Assembly (NCBI GenBank): GCA_036346205.1
Contig: JARFJB010000935.1
Span: forward strand, 968,501-1,032,500
DNA: 64,000 bases
DNA from: Vesta saturnalis
Taxonomy: Eukaryota; Arthropoda; Insecta; Coleoptera; Lampyridae
Direction of reading: 5' to 3'
Shown one piece after another: positions 34,136 through 47,875 of this stretch. Every line of letters starts with the position of its first letter. Position 1 is the first letter of the stretch. The notes under the pieces are model-generated. The model ran no database searches. It was not told the origin of the DNA and was given only the letters and a program-made list of their open reading frames with translations. A program made the translations under genes and the position numbers.

Positions 34136-34805
34136 AGAGTAAACAAAAGAGGTGTATTGCTAAAGTTAAGGAAGCAAAGCGGATAAGGGTGAATTGATTT
34201 GGGTAGGGTGATTGTCTTGTACCTATTCATTCTAGTAAGCAAGTGGTGTGGAATACACGAAACCTAAAGGACCCAACGGAAAGTAAGAGCGGAAGAAAGA
34301 AATGAAACCCAACCCACAAGACAGTTATCTCACCCTCAGCGGAACTTAAGAGCCGGTGGCCTAAAAACCACACCCCGAAGAAGAAGAAACCCATCCCAGC
34401 CTACAGGAAAGAAAGCCCAAAAAGTTTGTTCCCCCTTTCCGAAAAAGTAAACTAAGGGACCCAATGGCAGTAGATTGGGAAGGGAAATGAAAAGGGCAAG
34501 TCTTCAAAGGCCCCTGAGGAAATTAGTAGGGAAGACCCCTAGAGAAGTGCAGACAGGAAGAGAGAAGGGACTCGATGCAGAGGTCACGGATAACACAAAG
34601 AGGGGTTTCCGTTAAAGTAGCCCACCCTGCGTGCCCAACCAGCCACCTAAATGTATGACGCATTCAATGGGTTTGTGGCGCTTGTAACCCCTAGGAAAGC
34701 CATTTACACAACGACGTTTCAAAGAAGAATAGATATTTTCACCAATAGCCGAACAGTAAGGGTCAGAACAATGAGAGTCGACAGAAGTGTAATGTGGTTT
34801 AAGAT
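34136..34805. other. Unassigned; possible 3' part of the adjoining gypsy element
   Basis: GC-richer than its surroundings, with an A/G-rich strand (34250-34600). In the orientation of the neighbouring pol fragment this would be downstream of integrase, where an LTR or extra ORF could lie. I see no LTR ends or open frame to confirm that. Confidence 0.3.
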
Positions 34806-34809
34806 CTTT

Positions 34810-36135
34810 AGCGTAAAACGCTCCTATCTATTTACCATTAGCGTCTAATTCATACGTCCAAGGTGACACAACCGTTTTAATTCGAAACGGACCCACAAAT
34901 TTAAGACCTAGTTTGGCATTAAAATGCCGGGAAGTATCAGAAAGGACAAAGTTCCGTTTCCAGGCAAGATCATATTTGTTATACCACGCATGGCGTCGAC
35001 GAAAGTTATAAGGATTCTGTTCCCGTTCGTAAGAACGTTTCATTTTGCCTAGAATGTCAGCAGGAAGTAATTCATAAAATATAGCAGAGCCAGTAGGAGG
35101 TTTATCGCGTTCAGGATTTAGGATGGGAGAATCCAAATCAGGTTTAGGAAAGAGATCGCCGCAAAGAATGTGTTCACGATCACAAAAAGCGAGGTAAGGG
35201 GAGTAGCCCGTAATATCGTGCTTAGCCGATCGTATCGCACAACCAATCTGAGGTAAGTTAACGTCCCAAGTTATTTTCTTCGACTTGATGTAAGAAGCTA
35301 TGTCATTGTCTGCAGTACGCGGGTAATTCGTTCCGCGGGGTTAGCCCTAGAGTGATGTTTGACTGTATAAAGAATAGTAGTACCGTAATTAGAGCACAAT
35401 TTAGTAAATTCCTTACTTCGAAATTGGACGCCGTTATCCGTAGTAAGAGTGCCGAACATGAGGAAAATATGCTCCTCGACGATACGTGAGATGACAGTAG
35501 CAAAAGCAGCTCACAAAGGAAAAAAAAAAACATGGGAATTTAGTGAAGTAGTCAGCCACGATGAAAATATAAGAGTAGTCTCGGGACCTTCTAGGTACAG
35601 ATCCAACGATATCCGCACACAAAACCTGCCATGGGCGAGTAGGAATAGCTAACGGGGCGAGAATCCAGGAGACGCAGTATGTTCTACCTTACGGGCAGCA
35701 CAGGTCCGACATCTTCGAATATGTCGTGCTACATCTGCACGAAGAGCAGGCCAATAGGAAATTTTTGAGAAGCGATTTACTGTTTTACTCTGAAATGCCC
35801 TGGAGTAGAGGCGTCATGGTTTTCTCTCAAGATGTTCAACCGTTGCTTTTGGGAACTACAATTTTCCAATCGTCCCAAAGACTGTCAGAAACAAGAGAAG
35901 TTTAAGGACATTTGGATAGTAATTCATCTTTCACGAACCAAGAAGGAAACTTACTAGGAGAAGATAATACGCGATCTTTCAATTTTGAATACCACGCGTC
36001 ATGAGAAACAGTTTCTGGTTTAGGTACGGACCGAAACAAAGCATCAGGAATAAGGTGTTCTTTACGTTTTCGATTAAGGATAGCAAAGCTATATTGCTGT
36101 AGACGGATTGCTCAACGCGCTAAACGTCCAGAAGG
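34810..36135 (-). pseudogene. Gypsy-like pol fragment: RNase H end and integrase
   Basis: From 36135 downward the minus strand reads AIRLQQYSFAILNRKRKEHLIPDALF (end of RNase H), the zinc region VARHIRRCRTCAARKVEH (about 35730-35675), the integrase core CADIVGSVPRRSRDYSYIFIVADYFTKF (about 35615-35530, first catalytic Asp) and the C-terminal barrel-like part RNFVLSDTSRHFNAKL, KFVGPFRIKTVVSPWTYELD (34960-34835). Frameshifts occur, and an A-rich insertion (about 35519-35531) breaks the core. It is cut at 36135 by the hexamer satellite, so the rest of pol is missing. Confidence 0.8.
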
Positions 36136-36161
36136 ATTCGGTAGTTTATTAAGCCAGATAA

Positions 36162-39372
<3,211 letters not shown>

Positions 39373-39419
39373 ACAATACTAATCCACCTACTGCTTAAAA
39401 ACAAGGTATATAGTTTATA

Positions 39420-40312
39420 TGGTAATTTCAATAAACTGACATTCAACGTATTCTTGTATTGGGAACTAATGATCTAGTTAACGGACTAAAAAATTAGTGC
39501 TGCTTTGTGTCCACCAAATATGGTCTTCTGCTGCAAGTATGTCAGGTATACGCAAGTCCATCAAGGTTTTAACATCTATCATATGGATCATGCATAGCGC
39601 CTACACTTTTTTACTGTACATAAGTAATCTTACTTTTTCAACAACTAAGTATGGATGACTCAGATCTTAAGTTTTCAGACTCTAATACCATGTTGGGAAT
39701 GACTGTTAATACAAATATATCATGAGTTGAACATCTTCTGTCAGTCACCAAAGGAGCTGCTGCTAAAATAGGCTTTTTGTACAGATCTAGGCAGTGATTT
39801 ATCTCCCTGTAACTTTTCCTGCTATGTAAGCCCCGAATTTGACCTGATATAGAAAACATTTCTCCACTTTGGGGTGATCCACCACAATACTATTTGCATA
39901 TCGTTGATTTTATTCAAACAAGGGTTATTAGGCTTATGAATAACCAGTCCTTGACTGTTGACATGCAGTACCTTGAGAAGAATGGTTTCAACGTTTTTCG
40001 TTGTGCAATCCGTTATTCAATAGCTATTGCTCTGCTGGATTACATTCTTTGATACTATCTCGGGCCACCTTTGCTAGTAATACCCAGTTCGCTTATTCCT
40101 ATCACAAATATGCAGCACAAATTGCACCTCGTCTTACAAAACGAGCGTAGTCCACATGCTTCTACACAGCTTTTAAGTTTCAAAATGATGTTCCTAGCTC
40201 TTGTTGAATCCTCCTGGCTTAATATTTGTCAGACTTCTTCCTTTTTAATTTCAACAGCAAAGTGTAAAATGATCAAATCTATTGTTGCTCGTAAACGCGC
40301 TTACCATAACTG
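39420..40312 (+). mobile_element. LINE family Q, copy D: scrambled 3' part
   Basis: It contains the equivalents of copy A 16480-17170: AFDIQRILEWG-like start (39430), KFSDSNTMLGMTVN (39670-39710), AAAKIGFLYRSRQ (39755-39795), VIRLMNNQSLT (39925-39955) and the tail to about 40300. A piece equivalent to copy A 16290-16350 (GCGCCTACACTTTTTTACTGTACATAA, in parts, 39597-39650) lies after, not before, the 16480 equivalent, so the order is rearranged. Many stops. Confidence 0.7.
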
Positions 40313-40600
40313 AATGTTTTGCATATAGATACAAAAAGTTGGAACACCGAAGTCACTGGGTGTTACAAATATTTCTTTGTTGTGGTAATTAAACGGCATC
40401 ATTTTGTTAATTGATTTTACGTTAACGAATTGCCATAGCGGATGACATTTACCAAACTTAATGTTGCCAATTATCAATATTTATAGATAATTAGATACCT
40501 GCTATATTATACGGGTTAATAAAAAAGCGTAGCTAACAATGCAAATTTCCTGAACAATAACGTAGCTACCGCCCTCCCACGCTTAATAAACATTTAAGTG

Positions 40601-40738
40601 TATAAAAAGGAACAGTTAAAAGCTTAACACAGTGGTCCCATTATGCACATAATATGTAGATTATGCTTTGACAATACCTACAAAATTCTAAATGAGTTTG
40701 TTTATTTGTACATTTTTCTCATAATTTTTTTTTCATAA
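40601..40738 (+). promoter_or_regulatory. Candidate TATA/initiator pair with a 31-codon ORF downstream
   Basis: TATAAAAAGG at 40601 is followed 30 bp later by ACACAGTGG, close to an arthropod initiator. Twelve bases on, an ATG (40643) opens a 31-codon frame ending at 40738: it starts MHIICRLCFDNTYKILNEF and ends hydrophobic. ICRLC followed by an acidic residue recalls the opening of ZAD zinc-finger domains, but nothing else of such a domain is present. This could be a first exon, a pseudogene or chance. Confidence 0.25.
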
Positions 40739-40939
40739 AGCTGATACAACTTAAAATTATGAATTATAATTAAACACACATATAAACTATGGGAAATATA
40801 TAAAGAATAACATTATGCACTAATAAAATCTAAATGGACGTAAACATACATTATAGCATAATGTATGTAATAATTGTACACTATGGCTATACTGAGATAT
40901 TAAGGTATGTGAATTGTTTATACGATGAGAACTACAGTG

Positions 40940-41605
40940 CTCGTCTAAAGTCATTTTTATGGAAATACCGCAGATAAAAGTCTTAAAATGTAGGCTGAGC
41001 GTTATCTTCAAAAACTTCTTTAAATAGCACATCCCGTATATTATTCCATTTTCGAAATCCGTTCATAATTCTTAAGATTTTTCTCTAATACACTTTACTC
41101 CTAAATTTTATTTCTTTCGAAACGTTAACGTTTGAAAAGTGACATTTCTATTTAAAATTAAGTACGGATTTTAGTCAATTCCAGCAAAATACTTTACTAA
41201 CTAAAGTTTGTTATTAATTTGTAGTTATGTCTCGTAATGAATCGGACTGTTAAAAGGCGTAAAGAGAGTTTAGTAAGAATAAATAGTACCGCTTACTGGA
41301 AAATCTCGAAGCTCACGAATGTGTTCCGTAAATCCACAATCAAAACAACTATTTCTTTCCAACTTGATTTGAAAGCGATATTCGTGTTTTTGGTTGAGTT
41401 TGAAATGACCAAAATGTCACTTTTCGAACGTTAATATCTCAAAAATAATCAAATTTAGGGGTAAAGTGTATTAGACAAAAATGTTAAGTATTATAAGTAG
41501 ATCTTAATAATGGAATGAGATCTGTTTAAATGGCGCTCAGCCACCACTTTAAAACCTTTAGCTGTAATTTTTTCATAAAAGAATAGGTTTTTAGCTCCTA
41601 TTTAA
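40940..41605. repeat. Long-armed palindromic MITE-like element
   Basis: The left arm (about 40940-41150) and right arm (about 41409-41605) are inverted copies. Matched words include CTAATACACTTTACTCCTAAA against TTTAGGGGTAAAGTGTATTAG, AAGTGACATTT against AAATGTCACTT, and GGCTGAGCG against CGCTCAGCC. Each arm is about 200 bp with moderate divergence, and the 260-bp centre has no coding content. Target duplication not resolved. Confidence 0.7.
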
Positions 41606-41609
41606 GCCC

Positions 41610-42285
41610 TCCAAGTTTCCTTGCGATATGCCAAGTGGTTCAAGAACTAGTAGGGTGGAACGGACTGTATATGTAGTGCTGCAGAAGGTACAAACATAAT
41701 CGTCACTACTACCATTACATGTTGGCTGCCTTGAGACGTACACGTAGTGTATCTAGTTATACTAGGTACCTAATAATCACGTGTTACATCGGTTGCCTCA
41801 GACATGTTTCCACATTAAGGCCGCATGTGTCAACGGTTAAGTCTCAGCTCTGTATTATTCATAAGGGTTTGGTAGAGTACGTCTGTAAGAGTGAGGAACT
41901 GTATTTGGCCTATGAAATTGAGACTCAGTAGTAGTTCGTCATAGGACCAAACGTAGAGGTTTCTAGAGGCTATGAGAAGCCAACGCATATGCAACAAATA
42001 CTCACAAAGTTTTATTGATTGTTATACAAAAACAAAAGTAAAATTTATTTGTAAAATATAACATGAAACAGTAATGTGTGGCTAACTGTTACAACTTCGA
42101 AAACTATTTATTGACCCGGCGAACTGTAGAAAGAAATGCAAGACAACCATGCTTCGGAACATTTTAGTTTTATACGAGGGGCCTTTTTTTGTGCATTTGC
42201 CCGTCCATATTCCTTTTCAAGTTGTTCGATGTAAGAGTTTTTCCCCGATTAGTGGCGACCTTACGAGCCAATGGTAGTTTTCGGC
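41610..42285. other. No gene recognised
   Basis: Contains a 70-codon open frame (41719-41931) without recognisable features. Part of 42130-42290 may be 5' sequence of the mariner-like element that follows. Confidence 0.3.
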
Positions 42286-42289
42286 CTAC

Positions 42290-43240
42290 GTTTTAACGGC
42301 AAAGAATTGGAAGAACACAAGAAAATATTAACCGTGTACTGGGCTATATTGAAGGAAATCCTCATGTTAGCACAACAGCGTTACCCACTGAGTTGGGCAT
42401 ATCACGGACAACGGTTCAAAATATTTTGAAGGACCATAGGTAAGTTCTAATGGCCATCAAAATATATATGTATTCGTTTAAACCTTTTTTAAGTACTTTA
42501 AGAATGCACCCACATCATGTCTTTTTGCATCAGGCCTTGAAAGAGGAAGATTTTGATCGAAGGTTATACTATTTCCATTGGAATTAGGAATGATACGCGA
42601 AAATAGAAAATGTTTATTTCAAATTCTTTGGGCAGATGAAGCCACCTTCAGTAGTGACGGGAGAGTCAATCTGCACAATATGCATTATTGATCTGCAGAA
42701 AATCCCCATTGATTGCGTGAAGTTCAGCGCCAAGGACGTTGGAGTTGAAAAGAATGGTGCGGCATACTGGGAGGTAGAATTATTGGGCCATATTTTTTCG
42801 AGCAACCCCTAAATGGCAATGTATTTCTCGACTCTTTGGCCAATCAATTACCATTGTTGTTGGAAGATGTGCTTCTGGAAACATGGCAAAAATTGTTTTT
42901 GCAGTTGGATGATTGCCCAGCACAATTTTGCTACTAATGTGTGAGGGCATATAAATTCAGTATTTCAACAGCGGTGGATTGGAACAGGAAGTCCGTTTCC
43001 ATGGCCTCCGCGATCGCCAGACTTAACTTTCCTCGATTTTTATTTATGGGGGCGCTTAAAGGACATTGTGGTTCGGACTCAACCTACTACTAGAGAAGAT
43101 ATGAAAAACCGGATTCGTAACGCAATACGTAACATACCGAGAGAGGAAATTGAAGCTGCAGTTTTGTCTAGTCATGAGAGGCTTCAGCAATGCATAGTGC
43201 ATGATGATCAGCATTTCGAGCATTTACTGGGGGATTAAAA
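42290..43240 (+). pseudogene. Mariner-like transposase with an intron-like insertion
   Basis: Plus-strand pieces read NINRVLGYIEGNPHVSTTAL and LGISRTTVQNILKDH (42327-42437, second HTH), MHPHHVFLHQALKEEDFDRR (42504-42562), LWADEATFSSDGRVN (first Asp, about 42625), GGRIIGPYFFEQPLNGNVFL, LQLDDCPAQF (second Asp, about 42900) and WPPRSPDLTFLDFYLWGRLKD (third Asp, 43000-43065), then a C-terminal tail ending EHLLGD at 43237. Stops and frameshifts inactivate it. The first two pieces are interrupted by 42440-42502, a 63-bp segment with GTAAGT at its start and AG at its end whose removal restores the frame. Terminal inverted repeats were not found. Confidence 0.8.
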
Positions 43241-43244
43241 ACCT

Positions 43245-43965
43245 TCCTCCTTTAAATCGGTCCTTTTTAGTGCCTTACTTACATAATAGAAACAATTCCA
43301 GAAAAATATAGTTAAAAAAAATAAAAATTTAAGGGATTTTCGTATAAAGTTTTCTTTGGCCGATATTTTAAGTTAGGAACAAGATATCGAGATGCGGTTT
43401 TCGCGAGTTTGTTTAGGCATCATTTAGCTACTTGTTCATGAAAAAAAGTTATCCCAATGCATTTAATTTTTTTGCGAAAATTCACCGTTTCTGTCGGAAT
43501 GTCGAACAAAGACCTCTAGCGACGACATGTAAATCTAACAAAACTTCAAATATTATAACATTTGTAGCTAAAGAATAGCTCATTTCTTCGCGCCCAGGTT
43601 TATTCAAATCGGATTAGCCGTTTCGAAGACACACGGGGTTATTTAAGGAAACCTTTAAATACCCCCCACCACTTTATTTTTAGACATACGTCCAAAAGTG
43701 CCAAACAAAAAAAGTTCAGATTATCCTCGACTTTAAAGATCATTTATTTGTTCATTAGGTTAATATAGCAGAATTCACAGTAACATCACTTTTCTAGATT
43801 CAAGGTTGCAGTTACGCCCCTAGCGGCCATTTCAGAAACTTGAAAATATTTTTCAGGTTTTTTAATTGGCCGTTTTAGTAATTTTTAGTAATAAAATGGA
43901 ATTATTTTACACCACTCCCTCCGTGATTGGATAAGCAATCATTTTTGTATACTGAGATCATTAAA
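43245..43965. other. No gene recognised
   Basis: AT-rich sequence downstream of the mariner remnant. The codon-free text contains GGTTATTTAAGGAAACC-like partial symmetry (about 43630-43655) but no clear repeat. Confidence 0.3.
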
Positions 43966-43969
43966 AAGT

Positions 43970-44093
43970 TTGCACGATTGAGCTTTTTCGTTTATTTACC
44001 ATGTCTGTTTCCAAGACAGTAGGATATGTTTACTGGTTTCGAGGCCTAACTCGTCGGTAAGTACTTTACTTACCGACGTCTTCTACATGTAAA

Positions 44094-44173
<80 letters not shown>

Positions 44174-44405
44174 TACTTATATTTCACAGCAATAGCGACA
44201 AAAAGTTTGGATATTTATATTTAAAATGTCACTTTTGACGTTTCCTTTATTTAGTAGAAATTAAATAATTTCAATTACGGTAAATTATATACAATCGTGT
44301 AAAAAACAGTATGAGCATCATGAACATTAAGGCCTTACCGGCCTCCGGCCAAACATGGCCGTTGACCGGTAAGGGTCCCTTACTGTTCTTCATACTCAAT
44401 ATACT
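43970..44405 (+). repeat. Dispersed repeat R2, copy 2, with (TA)n expansion
   Basis: Full-length relative of 12395-12775. CGTCGGTAAGTA / TACTTACCGACG (about 44053-44080) forms a perfect 12-bp hairpin, and CTTACCGG...CCGGTAAG bounds the GC-rich block at 44333-44370. A pure (TA)n tract fills 44095-44171. Confidence 0.75.
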
Positions 44406-44409
44406 ATTA

Positions 44410-45600
44410 ATAATTAATTTAATTGTAATTAAAATAACGTCAAACGTCCGTGCCTGATCATAGGGAGAGTTGCGAACTCCAATTACCCCACTGCTAACGT
44501 CTTGGAGGTGAGTCACACAAAGTTTACGTTTTGTTACATTTTATTGCGTATAGAGTGCACATTAAAAAGCACAAAAAGCCTATTTGAGGGCATGCGGTAA
44601 AATTGTAGTTTTAAACTGCTTAATTAAATTTACTTTAATAAATACCTGCTCTGAGATTCAATTTGGAAGTAGCTTAAATTAATATTTGTAGTAAGGGTTG
44701 ATTACTATTGAAAAGCCGTCATTTTTAGATTTTGTCGCAAAAGCTTAATTAAAGTTAAAAGAGCTTGTGTTTAATAAAAATTGCTTGATTCATCACAACC
44801 GTCGTAGACGACCTCAAAATTATCCTCCACTGGGAGACCTGAGCAGTTCGTTTGGAAACCGTGCCGAGGTTCAGAATTGCCCAAAAGTCAACCAGAACTG
44901 TAGACTATCTTTGGGTGGCACCCGAATCGGATTAACCCGCTTCAACTCCTATACCGAAGAGACCATCATCCTCATTCCGCCCGCGAGTTGACACGTAAAT
45001 AAAACAGATATAATAAGTTACATTAAAATCAAGTAAACCACTTTTACATGGAAGCGAATCTAAATTTTTGTATTGGTGGAAGTTGATTGCATGGTTAACT
45101 CGCCTACCCCGAAATACTCTTATAGGGCGTATTTTTATCTGAAATCGGGTACCATGGAAATAAATGAGTAAGAGACGTAGCAAATATCATACCAGATTAG
45201 GTTGTGAAGGTAGAAATTTACAGAAAATTACGCATTTCCACCACGAACTCGAACAAATGTATTTAATTGCCACTTTTAAATGTATAATAAGACGTCTAAA
45301 TTTAATTCTGAATCGTTTTTAGGGTTTGAATCTGGATGTACTAATAAATAGTCTAACATGTTCTGGTTGTTAAGAAATATGTAAGTAATGACAGTATTTA
45401 TTTGCTTACCAGGCCAAAGGTTAGAGATGTCGCCCTTTAATAACATAGACCGAGGTAAAATGAGTAGCCCGGTTATATAACAATAAGTAAGGGCAGTATT
45501 TACCAAAAAGGATCCTTAAATGCTGATAAAGTGAATGTATCTACCATGTAAACACGGAGTAAAACAGGTAGGTTAGGAGAGGGAACACGGACGCTGGAAT
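44410..45600. other. No gene recognised
   Basis: Several short open frames (44767-44991 plus; 44932-45183 minus) without domain features. No repeat structure noted. Confidence 0.3.
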
Positions 45601-45674
45601 GTGTCTAGATAACGCACGCTTGTGGGTGTGAGACGCTGGAGACAAAGATATTACAGGGGTACCAGCCTATACCA

Positions 45675-45733
45675 TATAGACTTGCATCACGGAGTAACAG
45701 TGGTAGTATTACTCCGTGACTTGTATAGACTTG
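45675..45733. repeat. Perfect 11-bp inverted repeat between 10-bp direct repeats, upstream of a THAP gene
   Basis: TCACGGAGTAA (45687-45697) and TTACTCCGTGA (45709-45719) are exact inverts with an 11-base loop. TATAGACTTG flanks them directly on both sides (45675-45684, 45724-45733). P-element transposases bind near their ends through a THAP domain, and 11-bp subterminal inverted repeats are known in the Drosophila P element, so this may be a related binding site. That role is inference. Confidence 0.5.
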
Positions 45734-45865
45734 TGCACGATATTTGTTGTGTTTGTGGTTCATTTTCGCTTATTCACAGAACGTGTTCATATTCATTTTT
45801 TGAATCGTAAATAAGTAGAGGAATTACCCACTTAACAATAATGACTATCATCGACAATCACAAAT

Positions 45866-46980
45866 ATGGGCAAGAAATGTTTCATTCCCAATTGTCGTTC
45901 GAGCTATACATCCAGCCCTGAAAGAGTATCTTTATTTTCACCTCCTCAGGATTATAAGAGATTGAAAATATGGATTAGAAACATACCTCGTAATGACAAA
46001 AATTTTAATGAAAATGATCGAGTTTGCCCGAAACATATCCAAAATATGTTATTAAAGAATGGAAAAACGGCTTGGTCACGGTAAGTTGCTTATTTAATTA
46101 ATAAAAAAAAATGTTTGTCCAATGTTTTCATACTAAATGCAAATATTATTCGGTTGAAAAAATAAAATATACCTATATGGTGACTAGACTAGAGTAGATC
46201 CGTAAATAAGTAAAAATAGGTACTTAAGATTATTCCTCACGCCAAAATGTTGTCCAATCAGATTGTAGTATTTTGATTTCTTCAACGAATCCCATGCAAA
46301 TATCAGTCAATATAGTAAAGTTTCAAGCAAATATTTTCCAATGATTGGTTATTGCATTGCTTGTTGTTACACATTCGAAGTACAAGCAGATATAAAGTTT
46401 TGATGTATAATGAGACCTTACCCTTGCCAGATCCTTCTACTATACAGCGCTATTTGGCACAGGTTGACATGAAATGTGGAATGGATGAAAGTTTTTTTAA
46501 AGCACTACGACAAAAGTTATCTACAAAGAATATATTTCAACGCCATGGGATTTTACTTTTCGATGAGATGCAAGTCAGAAAAATCATTAAAGTTAACACC
46601 AAGACTATGGAGTTGACTAACATTGTCGATTTTGGTGAAAACATTTATGATAAGAAAGCATTATACGATTTGGCTGACCACGCATTAGTCTTTATGCTTT
46701 GTCCCATAACAGACAACCACACACAACCAGTGGCTGTGTACGCTTCTAAGGGTGCCACAAAACGCAATATACTGACAAGTATGATAGTAAAGGTTTTTCA
46801 AGAGTAAAAAGCTGGAGCAATCTTTTAGTGTATAGTATGTGATGGTGCATCTACAAATCGACGGATGTGGAAAGAGTATCTGGAAATTTCGGCAATCCAA
46901 ACAATAAATGTGTTCACCCAGTATATGCTACTTTCAAAGATTATAAGAAAAAATATTATGGCAAATATATTACATTTCCC
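45866..46980 (+). pseudogene. P-element-like (THAP domain) transposase
   Basis: The N-terminal exon (45866-46080) is a THAP domain: MGKKCFIPNC (C-x4-C), VSLFSPPQDYKRLKIWIRNI (aromatic core and Trp) and VCPKHIQNM (C-x2-H). It ends in a clean donor, CG|GTAAGT at 46081. After 270 bp without coding sense, 46352-46807 reads LPLPDPSTIQRYLAQVDMKCG, ILLFDEMQVRKI (catalytic Asp region), IVDFGEN and DHALVFMLCPITDNHTQPVAVYASKG, the P-element/THAP9 catalytic core. A fragment CDGASTNRRMWKEYLEIS follows (46840-46895), then a frameshift and VHPVYATFKDYKKKYYGKY (about 46912-46970). The central part between the THAP exon and 46352 is missing or intronic. A stop at 46805 and frameshifts inactivate it. Confidence 0.8.
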
Positions 46981-46984
46981 TTGT

Positions 46985-47875
46985 CCTAGAGTGAGCTTTC
47001 CGTGTCCGAACCAGAGCTTTATTCAGCAAGTTATGGTTGTGATTTTGCATTTACAGCAATTAATTCCGCTACTTCAGAAGAAGAAGGCTGCATAGTACAA
47101 CCGCAAAAAACGAGGCAAAAAGGGAAAGCACATTTGCAAAATCAGCTAAGTTAGATACAAGACGACAAAGCCATTCCTCAACTACTAAAGAGATCACAAG
47201 TCAACAAACAACAGATGAAATAGCAAGTAATGAAGTTACAGCGTAACCATCAACATCGTGTGTCGTGGAAAGTACAACTGAACCTACTGCAACGTCTCAC
47301 GAGAATTTGTATAATACTCCCATAGAAAACCATTTATAGTTTACATTTGACCAAGGAGCAGGAATCAAGTCAGAAATCGCTGCGGCCTTAATCGATTGCC
47401 AACTCATTGATTTCTTCTCATTATTCACAAATAGCGATGTAATTAATTTGATGGTAGATCAGACGAACGTTTACGCTACACAGCTTATAACTACAACAGA
47501 CGACGTTGGATCGAGCTCAAGATTGCACACTTGGGAACCAACTGATGTATATGAGATGAAAAAATTCTTAGGAACTATTGGTTACATGAGACTTGTGAAA
47601 CTGCCTAGTTTACGACGCTTTCTGGAATTATGAGCGGTGCACCGTTCGAATGTTGCTAAGAGTCTGGAACTTCAGCAATAATAATGAATGTCCTCTACAG
47701 AATCTATAAAGTCTCGCCATGCTCGATTTACTCCTCAAAACATATCAACAGGTTCATACCCCTGAAAAAGTAATTTGTGTAGATGAAAGTCTAACACCGT
47801 TTCGTGACAGACTGATACTAAAGGAGTATATTCCACAAAAAAGACACAAATGTGGCATCAAGCTTCAACTTTCCG
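46985..47875 (+). pseudogene. piggyBac-like transposase fragment (second piggyBac lineage)
   Basis: It starts abruptly after the P-element remnant with an acidic Ser/Glu-rich N-terminus (SELSVSEPELYSASY, then ATSEEEGC). It continues with FTNSDVINLMVDQTNVYATQ (47427-47490), WEPTDVYEMKKFLGTIGYMRLVKLPSL (about 47530-47620), LLRVWNFSNNNECPLQN (47650-47705) and VICVDESLTPFRDR...EYIPQKRHKCGIKL (47770-47868), which holds the first catalytic Asp. It ends at about 47875, where RTE-like LINE sequence begins. Stops at 47336, 47632 and 47708 confirm that it is a pseudogene. It differs in sequence from the piggyBac at 26400-27290. Confidence 0.8.

Noticed and set aside
45866..46080. THAP-domain exon as part of a host THAP gene
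   Set aside because: The following sequence is P-element catalytic core with stops, so a transposase pseudogene is the simpler reading.
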